Source: Siphonodentalium dalli (taxonomy: Eukaryota; Mollusca; Scaphopoda; Gadilida; Siphonodentaliidae). From it: a DNA stretch of 64,000 bases. The position numbers and the translations under genes were made by a program. The stretch's first letter is position 1, and every line of letters begins with the position of its first letter. The stretch covers positions 153,756,875 through 153,820,874 of the forward strand of contig CP136062.1 of NCBI GenBank assembly GCA_032622095.1. The letters are read 5' to 3'. This document shows, in pieces, positions 22,701-34,700 of the stretch. The notes under the pieces are model-generated. The model saw only the letters and a program-made list of their open reading frames with translations, was not told the origin of the DNA and did not search any database.

Positions 22701-25700
22701 AATGTACACTTTTAACTGACTGGGAGAATCCATTTAGTATTGAAAGGGTTAAATATGTTTTTAAATCATGATTAAATGTTGGCTGGAAATTGGCAGACTT
22801 ACAGAGAGATCTGCTTCTTGATCACACTCGCCTTCCTCGTCGACTGTGAACGCCTCCTTTAACTTCAGATACTCCTCATGTTCTTCTTTTTCTCGCTCTA
22901 CCCGAGCCACCTTCTCCTCTTCTGCCTGTAATTATGGAGAATTTGTGAAAATCTAAAGACTTTCAGTCTGTAACATCACATTCAGTTCATGACAGAAAAT
23001 GTCATACAGTAATGCCCTAAATAATCGACTCCTTAGCCACAGCAGAATTATGGGTAATTTTTCAGGATTTAGTCAGAAATATGGCTTGTTGCCATTCATC
23101 GGAAAGCTCTCAGTGAGAGCTTTCCGATGAATGGCAACAAGCCATATTTCTGACTAAATCCTGAAAAATTACCCATAATTTTGCTGTGGTTAACTCTTTC
23201 AGTGCCAGGGGCTGATCTCATCGGCCCTAATTTACGGTCTGTAAAATGGCCCTAAAAAAATGAAATGTTTTTTTAAAGATTTTTTTGGGTTGAATTTTTT
23301 TTGTTATGTTTAAGCATGCTACAGCAAATTTAAAAACAAACTGGATAAAAACTTAGGGGCATGTCATAACTCAAAACTATCACCAAGTATTCATAGTAAT
23401 AATTTTGATGCCCATGAAAAACGTAAGATTCCCTGGCACTAAACCTACAAAATAAGTCTGTTAATAGTGTGGTCGTCAGAGGGTTCGACCCGGAAGAAAT
23501 TGGTATAGAAGCGGTTTTGGTGTCATTCGACGCGGGAGAATCTCGTGTATAACATATCCAAAATCCGCTAAAATCCGCTTTGGGCAAATTTCAGGATCCA
23601 AGATGGCGTCCAACATGGCTGCCGTTAGTCAAAAGATACTCTGACTGAGATTAATTCGATAACAGTGAGCACAAATGTTGTCATATGTATACAAATGTAT
23701 ACATTTTTGCAAAGGTAAAATGTTGTGCCACCTGTTTATGGCAAAAATGGAACCCATCGTCCCAGATGGCCGCCAAAATGGCGGCCTAAACTCGAACATT
23801 TGAAGTTTTTGCCTAATATCTTAAAGATCAATTCCTGTTGTTTGATAATGGTTCAGACTGGCGACATTGATTAGTCATATTCATGTTAATTCATCATTGG
23901 AGCAATGAAAGATACCATAAATGGGGTCCCAGACTCATCTACACCCTCAAAAATTCGATTTTACAGAACGCGGTATAAAATTCCACAAAACTCTCCATTG
24001 TGATTCCAGTCATATATCAACAAGAAATGGACAGAACTGTACAATGTAAGTTGGGCATACCAATATCTATAAATACTCCAATTCAATGAAACCCAAATTG
24101 GCGCTTTGTCTCAAAATGGCTGCCAAAATGGCGGTCAAAATATGGAAAATGGCGGATATTGATCACAGTGTCATTCAATCCATTATAAGTAGTGGTTGAT
24201 GAATAAAATTGACTAAATAAATACGAATGTATACCTCTTTATGATGCCATTATGCTAGCTCTATGTAAAAACTTAAAAATCAGTACCAAAAATGGCCACC
24301 CGATGTGAAAATTACTATTTTCTATCACTTCTGTTTATCACTTGTTGCTCTCTGAACTGGGAAACAATGGGTATATTCTTTCAATGATCATTACAGCAAT
24401 GACATTTCTAATAGATTAGATCATAGTTTACTCCGGTCCTTCACTAATAAGTTATAACGAATGCGGTATGAAATTTAACCAAAATCGACTTTGGGGTTCT
24501 GGTCGCATTTGATATTTAGGGATGAGCAGATCTTGTCTACAAAATAATTGATCTTTTCTTTTATTTGTGAACATTCCATCTCAAATAGACCAAAAGAAAC
24601 AATAAATTTTATCTAATATGGCTTCCAAAACGAAAATGGTAGACGCTGCCCAGCTTATCACATAATGGAAGTTGTGAGTGGTGGATGCAGTTGATAGTTG
24701 GGTCATATACATCAAAACCATTTATTTTCAATCTTTTGGTGGCTTCCCGCGGGTTGACAAAATCTCGACTCATCAGTGCTATAATGTCGTATATTCATTA
24801 TGGCGGGAAATGAGTATTTGATACCATTCGAATCGTGAGAAAAAATCCAATTCGATGGGCCAAACTGTCCTTGCATTGGATGATAAATATTCGCACAAAC
24901 CAGTGAAGCAAATGTCGTATCTCCAGCTATCTTTACAATTATTCGTGCTATGAGGTCGTATGTCCAACAGCAGCCAATCGGACGCTTCATGTTGTCCACG
25001 TGACTTCTGTTTTGTGTTTGTGAATTCTAAAATGTGTGCTATATGGCAGTATCTCCATGTTAGTCACGTGATCATTTGGTGATTTAAATTTTGTGATTGT
25101 TCCACACATTTCTGTATGATGATGCACATGGGTGAATTTTCATAGTGTAGAATAGGCACTTTTTAGTTCATAGACACATGCGATTGCCACCATATTTAGC
25201 TTAATCTGCATTTATTAGCACAACTTCATTATAGCACGGAAACGAATCGTCGCTGGCATACGCAAAATGTCATATCTCCAAAAAAGCTATTGTTTTTTAA
25301 AAGAAAACGAGGGAATAAACAGAAAACAATATGTGGTTCAATGAACAGCTAATGTCAGTTTTCATTGGGATAAATACAACAATACGTCATGCTTTGTCAA
25401 CATTAGGAGAAATGTTGTCTAAAAACTTCAACCTTCATTTTCTCGGAAAGTTGAAAATGTAGGTTACATTATAGCACTGATGCGACGAAATATGAACTAT
25501 TCGGGCTCGGCCATCATTTTCAAGTTTCAAGCTGGAACTAAATGTAGCCCATGGATTCCCCATTTCGACATGTAAGAACAGTAGTTTTACTCTGATCTCT
25601 TCCCAGATATCAACTCTCCGGTAAATGGTGATCTCTTATGTTCTCTTATACGCGTGCCAAATACATATATGTATGAAGAAACTATCCCCATACATTGTTT

Positions 25701-28700
25701 ACACATCGACTCCGTAAGTATGTGGAGGTTTTCTTGGACAAGCGGGATTTTCAAACCTCGAAACCGTCCGTACAAACAATAAAAGTTAATAGGAAATGAC
25801 GTTGGATGTAGGTCTAGAGTACGTCGTCCGCATGAAATAGTTTTCGTGTCATTAATTTGCACATATTTCGTGCTCTGATGAGCATGGATGAACGCCTTAT
25901 GTGGCAGTTTTGATTGTCTAACATCCGGAAAATAACATGTTCATTGTTCACATTTCTTAGACAAACATGTTGTTAATCACCATGTTCATGTGGCATTTCT
26001 ATCCAATGACAACCTTGAAATGCCAGTTAATCAAGCTAAATGGTTGATACCTTTATGCCTACGGGTCAGATCCAGCCGTGACGCACATTGTGTCTACATA
26101 TCATTGATGAAATTCACTAAATGTGTTGAAGATATAGGTGCGTCTATATATGTACTAGAATGTTTCTATCCACATGTATATACCCACAATCGCATGACAC
26201 GGAATTGTCACATAAAGTTTGAAGGGTATACAATGTACGTGCGAATTTTCATTTTTCCTCTTGACATTGAAGAAAATAATTTTACTTTGAAACTCCCCAG
26301 CTCCGATAACCAACTTGCCCACCAATTAAGTAAACCCCAGATTATTCGCTTTTCCCTCCTGTCCTTTTCACTTTCGCCAGCACTGGAAAACCTATTATAG
26401 CCTGATGCTTCCGGACTTAGACCACCAATGCCCATATATTTGATGTTCCGAATAGTCGTTATAAGTAGAAATGTTGACACTGTGTTTTCAAATAATCCAG
26501 ATTCGTAGCAATTTAATTTCTTTTTAATTAATTTCCAGATAGTCCCTCGTAATAAGTGGACATCGTGTTGGATCCTGCAGTAGATACTGCTTAGTTGGAA
26601 CATTTCGGGCTGAACTGATTGTGGTAGTAGATTATTGGCAACATGTTTAATAGGTCTGTCATCGTTAGCTCACAACCGAAGTGTTGTTTCGGCTTTCCTC
26701 TGAGCAGAACTTAAATTTCGACAATTTTCGGTGGCCATTTTGGTAGCCATCTTAGCATTTTGAATCGTGATTGGCTACTCATACCCACAAAAAACATTGA
26801 TTTCAATCAATGATGTGTATTGGTGCCGAATTGGCGTTTTGTCGAATGGGTTTTCGTGAATAACTACATATTTGCCATTTTCATTATTATTGGCGACCAT
26901 GTTGGACGCCATCTTGAATTCTGTATATTCCCCAGGGTTGGTGATTTTTTTGATTTTTTTAAATAAATCAAAAAAATCGATTTATTTGATTTAAATCAGA
27001 TTTATTTGATTTAAATCGATTTTTTTGATTTTTTTTCTAATTGTTATGAAAATATGCAATTGTGCAATGTCTTTGATAAATGAAGGTTCTAAAAGGTGTT
27101 GCTTATTATATCCAAGGCTGGATTAATCAAAATTCTATTATTATTTATTATTTTTGCGGGTTCACCAATTTCTAAATTGGGTGACAAAATATGTCTAAAC
27201 ACTAATAGGCAGTGTATAGTGCTACATAGAATTTCCCGTCCATAGTTCTGATGGGATGTTGGTATTTATCCAACCATATATAAAATAAGTTGCAAATACA
27301 AAAAATTCCGCATATAAAATGCGCAAAACAGGCATAATAGTATTTTATATTTAGCATAGTAGCTTGCTCAAACTATGACTGATACAATTGCTCTAATAAA
27401 TTAGAAACATAAGTCACCCTATCTAAATTGATGGAATCTATAAATTCCGGTCTCAAAATAATCATTAAAGTGGCATGTAATATGCTCTATTATACAATTG
27501 GCACATATCGTGCATGACCGTGGAAATTGTGCTACTGGCCTCGACAAATCAGGCCATTCACATTTAAAATAGGCATATATTATGCCCATCTATTTATTAT
27601 GCTGTCCCCCGATGAAATTCCGCGTTACCACTATCATACTATAGTGGAAAAGTGAATCGAAACATATGCTCAATTTAAACCATGACTATCCGGGAAATGT
27701 AGGGACATAGAACACAGATCACTAATCTGTTGTCGATTGTTGGATATATTTCACAATCAAAAAAATTCAAAACATGTATCAAGCACAAATATCATGGCAG
27801 AACAGATATAGCGACCATGTACTTTAATTATGCATACACTTAGGTCCATGTGAGTTCCAATGTTGTGATACATGTATCTGGAAAAGTAGACCTGTGCTTA
27901 AAGATTTACTGATACATTTAGTAAATTTTAGCTGAGAACTGAATATATTATCAATCACCTTTTCTCCTCGGTGACTTGAGGACATACATGTAATCACACC
28001 ATATATCAAGTATGGATAACTAGGGTAGTTTAGATGGCATAGTATATGGTAGAATTACTTGGTTGGCATTTACATGTATTGCAATCAGAAAAGGAAAGGA
28101 AATTTAATAGTGTAATGGGGAGTGCTGAATCTGATTGTAGTTACAACTAAGCGAAACAGGTCGTTGCTGGAGCAGTACCGGTAGTCACAGAACCATGCAG
28201 TATGCCTGTTTCTATAGGGTTGACAATTACTGCACAATTTCATATCTATTATCCAATTCTGTATATTGTTTAATCATAATCATGTTATAATTTACAAAAG
28301 ACCTTGTTAGATATTGAAAATTCTTGAGATATGCAATAATTTCAAATTTTTTGATTTAAATCAATAATTTTTTTGAAAAAAATCATTGATTTAAATCTTG
28401 ATTTAAATCAATGATTTAAATCGCTTGATTTAAATCAGCCAACCCTGATATTCCCCAAAGCGGATTTTGGATATGTTATACACGAGATTCTCCCGCGTCG
28501 AATGACAACAAAACCGTTTCTTTACCAATTCCTTCTGGGTCTAACCCTCTGACGACCATTCTAAATATCTGCCATTTTCCATATTTTGACCGCCATTTTG
28601 GCAGCCATTTTAAGACAAAGCGACAATTTGGGTTTCATTGAATTGGAGTAATTATAGATAATGGTATGCCCAACTTACATTGTACAGTTCTGTCCATTTC

Positions 28701-31700
28701 TTGTTGATATACGACTGGAATCCCAATGGCGATTTTTGTGGAATTTTATACCGCGTTCTGTAAAATCAAATTTTTGAGGGTGTATATGAGGCTGGGACCC
28801 CATTTATGGGATCTTTCATTGCTCCAATGATGAATTAACATGAATATGACTAATCATTGTCGCCAGTCTGAACCATTATCAAACAACAGGAATTGATCTT
28901 TAAGATATTAGGCAAAAATTTCAAATTTTCGAGTTTAGGCCACCATTTTGGCAGCCATCTGGGGCGAGGGGTTCCATTTTTTCTATAGATATGTGGCATA
29001 ATACTTTACCTTCGCAAAAATGTATACATTTGTATTAATATGGCAACATTTGTTCTCATTATGTCGAATTAATCTCAGTCAGAATCTCTTTTGACTAAAG
29101 GCTGCCATGTTGGACGCCATCTTGGATCCTGGATTTTGCCCAAAGCGGATTTTAGCGGATTTTGGATATGTTGTAGCAGAGATTCTCCCGCGTTGAATGA
29201 CACCGAGATCGCTTCTATACCAATTTCTTCTGGGTTGACCCCTTTTTTTGCGTACCACGACCACACTATAAGGCCACAGGAAGTTGATTCTCTGTTTCTC
29301 AGACACTTTTTTTCCCAAAGCAGGCAGGCAGGCAGATTTTTATATTTATTTTTTATGGCCAAAATTTACCGGCAGGCAGGTTTTTATTACCATATTTTAT
29401 GACCAAAATTTCCCGGCAGGCAGGTTTTTATTTGTTTATCCTAAAATTTTAAAACCAATGTTCGGACATTGAAACATGACTACTTGATTTGATTTTAATG
29501 AAATTTTATTAATACTGAAACTTGTCAGGCTTCACTAAGCCATCTTTGAATGTGTCAATACAAGACAAAAACTAAATATATTAAACTTTCATAACATAAA
29601 ATAACAACAATATGCAGAATCAATTTTTTTTAATGTGTATGGGTAAATTGATTATCAGTGGTTGTTCTTAATCACCATTGCTACTGTCGTTTTAGCAAGC
29701 TTCCACCTGTTGATAGTACAAACACACATACATATATAGAATATAAATAGAGTATATCTGTATGTATGTATGTAATAATAGAAATGATTTTGGAAACGAG
29801 CATGACCGGTTGTCCAAGGGGTTTTTGTGTGGGTCCAAATACCATATTACATTACACACAGTGTTAACAAAGTTTTTTCCAATAATGTCGACACTATCCT
29901 TGCTGAAACCAAGTTTTTTTTCTTCCAAATATTCTAGAAATTTTTCATCCCTTTTATTTATGGATTTGTCCAACTTTGGAAGCTGGAAAGTCTTTTCCAT
30001 AAGAACACTGAATGCCGACTTCGTTGGTGCATCCGCACTGGTAGATGCACGTTGACAAGTACTTGAAGAAGTATTGGTGGTCACCGTGATCTTAAAATAA
30101 AAGCCAAAAATGTCTGCAACCTGTGTGGCTTTCAGTTCAGGTGAGACGAAGTCAAAGTCTGATGTTTTGTTTTTTTCAACAGAAATGGATTTGATGCTTC
30201 CGCCGTGTTGGGACGTTATCCGTTCCGATAAATTCCAACATGTTTCATCGATCTCAACACTCACTATAGTCCAGGGGATAAGATATTTGTTGCCGTCCCA
30301 CACGCAAACATTCAGAATTGCAACCATTGTTTTAGCGGAAGTAGATCGGGCGCGTTCGATTAAGATTCCGGACATCGGCTTGTTCGATCTATTAAAAGAT
30401 TGGAATTATGAGATAGAGTTGCGCCTCTTTATCCACACCTGTTAACAATGGTCGATTGCGAACTTCACGGATTGCGAGCGGCGGGATGAATTATACTTTT
30501 TATTTTTGGTAGGCTATAAAAAGTACCCAGCGGCGTATTTTTTCGGGGGGCGGCAGTGTCTGAGAAACAGAGAATCAACTTCCTATGGCCTAAATATAAG
30601 AAAAAATTATTAAAATTGTAAAAAATTGTAAAAAATAATAACAAATGATGAAAAATTGTTAGGCCAATGCATTCTCTTATATATGCGAGGCGACCTATGG
30701 TCGACTCGCATAAAATCGGACTGGCACTCAAAGGGTTAAGGAGTCGATTATTTAGGGCATTACTGTACATGTAGTAACAGATCCAAGAACCTACATCACC
30801 AATCATGTCTCTAACACAAAGCTGTGTTTATTTTAAATTTGTTTTAAACTTATATAAACGTTTGGCTGACAGGATTGTGCACAAATGTTGAATACCAAAC
30901 ACACACCTCAACCCTTTTATAGATGTTCGTAAAATGAACATAATCCCTTTCACTCGTAAGTACAATAAATATTTAGCTCATCCAATGCATGAATTTCAAA
31001 TAGCAGCTATCCATACGTCTGAAGCATGGTTTTGAGATTTCATTGATGTAGGTTCCTGGAGCTGAGTAAAGAAACATGTATTGTAGGGCTGGAAGGGTCA
31101 GGTTACGACGTTTTCAGAATTTTGCAGTTTTGGCATCAGACATAAGCATAGCAGAAACAATGGCAGAAGACAGCTAGATAGCAATTTTAATTTAACAAGC
31201 AATTATATCAACTTTGAGATGATAATCTGTTATTAAAACAGCCCTTGAAATTAGGAAAAATGTACGACAGCAAATTTAATGATGCGGCATGTTAGATTTC
31301 AAATATTTCCATGGCATTTCCCAGGGAATTGCTTATTGCCATGGCCAATTTTGTGGACCGTTAAAATTTGTGTACTTTTACTTCCATGATGTAAATTTAG
31401 ACAGTGGTTGCCAAATTTCACGTATTATACTGGTCCAAGCCTTGAAATAGTGTGCCTGTCATATGCAGAATGAGGTCCCCAGAGGGTGAATTTAGTGATG
31501 CTACCCCGCATAGCGGGCTAGCATCACCAAATTCACCCTCTGGGGACCTCATTCTGCTTGCACCTCAGCAGAATGAGGTTCCCAGAGGGTGAATTTGGTG
31601 ATGCTAGCCTGCTATGCGGGGTAGCATCACTAAATTCACCCTCTGGGAACCTCATTCTGCAAATAACAGACACACTATTTCAAGGCTTGTACTGGTCCTT

Positions 31701-34700
31701 GCCCCAATCAAACCAGCTGCCCAATTTGTTGTAATCTGACCCTTTCTGCTATAGTAGGAATAATTTTGTTTTTCTCACAGAATCACTGATTAACTCTGTT
31801 AGTGCCAGTGCCAAATAGAGATGGGCGGTTTTGATTTTTTACGTTCGGTTTCGGTTTTTCTGGGAGAAAAAACCTTGGTTTCGGTTCGGTTTTCGGTTTT
31901 GTTTACTAGATAGTGAAATTATACTGAAATACATACAATTTGAGTATATACTTTCAAAGTAACCGTAATTAGAGTCAATAATGTCCCAATAACGTTGAAT
32001 ATTTGAGGAAGGAACTGCGATCACAGGTAAACAACGGGACAAAATGCCGACGCAAACTGAATCCAACGCGATAAGATGATACAATTCGGTATTTAAAAAA
32101 ATAAACACCCCCATCTTCACTGTTTATCCCTTTCTGACATGTTTAAAACATATTTATCATATTATATGCATTAGTATCTGAGAATTCAACCGAAAACAGC
32201 AGCAAATTCACAAACAGTGGGCGTCCTTGACCTGACTGTGTAACAATTCTTGACACGTGCATGATTGACCCACATTCAATGACTGCGGTGTGATCGCTTT
32301 GATGTCTGTGATGTTGCGACATAGTTTACAAGCTGCACATGGCTGCAAACTTCTACCAGATTACGTCGCATCGGAATGTCCAGACGATCAAAGTGTTCAT
32401 ACCATTTACTTGGTTTAGTTTTCGAGTTTGCAGACGCTCCATTTTTTTAAACAGGAAAAAGCCACAAACAGAAGAAAAAAAGTATATTGCCCGGATTTAA
32501 AATCGGGAACCGTTTTTCCGGTTTTTCAATTACGATCGGTTCGTTTATTCGGTTAAAAAAAAAAAGAAAAAACGAACTACAAAAATCGAAACCGATCCAT
32601 CACTAGTGCCAAACAAAACAAACTTACTGTAATAGTGCAGTCTATGGAGTGATAAGGAACGTGGAAAATTTAATTATTTAAGTAATACCAGAGATCAACC
32701 CAAAGAGCCAGATGAAGATTGGTATCAATTGGATGAAAAGTGTTGGCCATCAGGCATGCCAAAGTATTTAGCGATGCAAAGAGTAAAATCCAAGATGACT
32801 GTCGGCGGTCATGTTTTTCATCGAAAATCATTCAAATTCAATGGCTCCCATCTCGAAGTGATCCTAGAAGTGATTTCAATTATGGCCTGAATAAATCATT
32901 ATTTTGAATTAGACTCTTACCCTCGCTTCTTCCTCTGCTTTCAACTGTGCTTCCTCTTTCTTCCGATGAGATTCGGCCCTCGCTTCCTGTTTCTTCTTCT
33001 CTTCTCTGTCTCCTAACTCATGCTGCAAATTAAATTGGAATGAGTGAGAACTTTAAATGAATGGCAGTGTTAAAATTAGATCAAAAACAAATATGGCTTC
33101 ACTTCAAATCAGGTGCACTGCACCGTGTATTTCCTGCAAAGGTCTATTTTTGAATTTTCTAAGGGCCATAACTTCAAAAGAAATTTATTGACGATATTGC
33201 GCACACAAAAATGCATGATATATTGGGAAATCAATTTGATTTTTGTTAGTTTTTCCAGTTGGCTACATGGATAGATGGTTCTTCATATACCTATTTATTT
33301 TGAAACAAACAAAATTACCGAAAATAAACGGCAACTACCGTACATAGAATTATCCCCCTTCTCATAACGTGAAACAAACAAAAATAGTATTTTTATAATT
33401 TTATCGGGAAACGTTGGCGTTTTTCTTACCAGTTCTTGGTGGCTATTAACTGATATTTGGTGGGTAGTTAATGATTATTTGTTTAATATTACGTGTGTGT
33501 AATGCATTTCTAACTGATTGATTGGATATATTCTAAATATAAACATGTATATAGTGAGTTTATTATCAATGGGGGTTGCCGTTCCTGACAAGAACATCGT
33601 TTTATTCTTGAACATTTTACAATCGTAGATGATAATATAATATGGAATAACATTAAATTAATATAGATGAAGCTCTTTAGATATTATTTTTTTTAAACAA
33701 ACTAAATTGATGATGAAATTGAATGAACGAAACATAAACAATTCACTGTATTTCTAGACTGATGCTGGTGATAGAAAAACGGCTTATGCTTCTTTTTATC
33801 GTGATTTCGGCTTTATGCATATTCGGTTAACTGCATAAGAAAAGCCATGCACCGACGCTATGCAATAAAGCGAAATTGACTGTACCGGTTGCATGTAAAT
33901 ATCGTTCCATCCATGCTGCCTCATGAGAATTCTTTTTCAAATACAGGCTAGGATAACAGAGATACAGAGTTCAAAAGTTGGCACCTTTCCTCCTTGCTGC
34001 TTCATGAGCATACCAAAGATCATTCATATCCAGCCTAAGACGACTGAGATAGAGAGCTCCAAGTTGTTACGGACAAATGTACAGATGGATAGAACCCTTT
34101 TATACAGTAATGCCCTAAGTAATCGACTCCATAACCACAGCAGAATTATGGGTAACTTTTCAGGATTTAGTCGGAAATATGGCTTGTTGCCATTCATCGG
34201 AAAGCTCTCAGGTTGATTGATATTGAATGCAGTTTGTATTGATATATACTAGTAATAACACCACACCACCACCTGCAAATAGTGTGTCTGTCATTTGCAA
34301 AATAAGGTCCCCAATGGGTGAAATTATTTATGCTATCTTGCATTCAGTGGGTTAGTGTCACCATTCACCATCTGGGAACCTCATTCTGCTTAGGCCTCAA
34401 CTGCTATGGGAAACCTAGGATCAGATTGAATTGCCATAGTTGAAGTTGGTGAATTCACCCATTAGTCACCTCGATTATTCATTTTATCTTCTGCAAATTG
34501 GGAAATACAGAAACTTCCAAGAAGGAAAAAGTAACTAAAAACAATGTTAATTTGAGACTATAGATACTTCACAGAGGATGAGGCCTAAGCACAATGAGGT
34601 TCGCAGAGGGTGAATTTGGTGATGCTAGCTTGCTGTGCAGGATAGCATCACTAAGGTCCATTACTCATGAAAACAATCGGGACAAACCTGATTTGCACAC

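Larger units (their letters stand above)
23465..29268. mobile_element. Large inverted-repeat element with arms of about 700 bp
   Basis: The left arm starts TAGTGTGGTCGT at 23465 and the right arm ends with its complement at 29268, each next to TAA (23462-23464; 29269-29271). The arms match for about 700 bp: gagaatctcgtgtataacat / gagattctcccgcg, ggatccaagatggcgtccaa / its complement at 29107, and cggtcaaaatatggaaaatg near the inner limit (24150 and 28575). Between the arms lie about 4.4 kb of unique sequence with many NNATGGC(C/G)GCC-like motifs. Open frames at 24712-24999, 25587-25862 and 25990-26400 show no domain. The autonomous partner is not evident, and the superfamily is unknown. Confidence 0.75.
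23194..30735. mobile_element. TTAA element family B, copy 1, split by later insertions
   Basis: Left end ctctttcagtgccaggggct, right end gactggcactcaaaggg; TTAA on both sides. The left 80 bases and right 145 bases (30591-30735) match the intact 249-bp copy at 39810-40058, including cctaatttacggtctgtaaa and aataacaaatgatgaaaaat. The hairpin near the right end is truncated (30663-30712). About 7.3 kb of other transposons sit in the middle. Confidence 0.85.
23007..30765. mobile_element. Family A palindromic element, copy 3, split by a 7.5-kb nested insertion
   Basis: Left part 23007-23193 begins cagtaatgccctaaataatc after TA. The palindrome is complete up to ttttgctgtggttaa. The missing end ggagtcgattatttagggca-ttactg is found at 30740-30765 and is followed by TA. 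The two pieces join at a TTAA that is now present on both sides (23190-23193 and 30736-30739), so everything between arrived later. Confidence 0.85.

Noticed and set aside
24712-26400. Several frames of 90-136 codons
   Set aside because: They lie in the interior of the inverted-repeat element, overlap on both strands and contain no recognisable motif.
29091-29402. 103-codon frame in the right arm of the large element
   Set aside because: Read-through of inverted-repeat arm and ggcaggcagg units; the mirrored left arm at 23330-23587 gives an unrelated frame.
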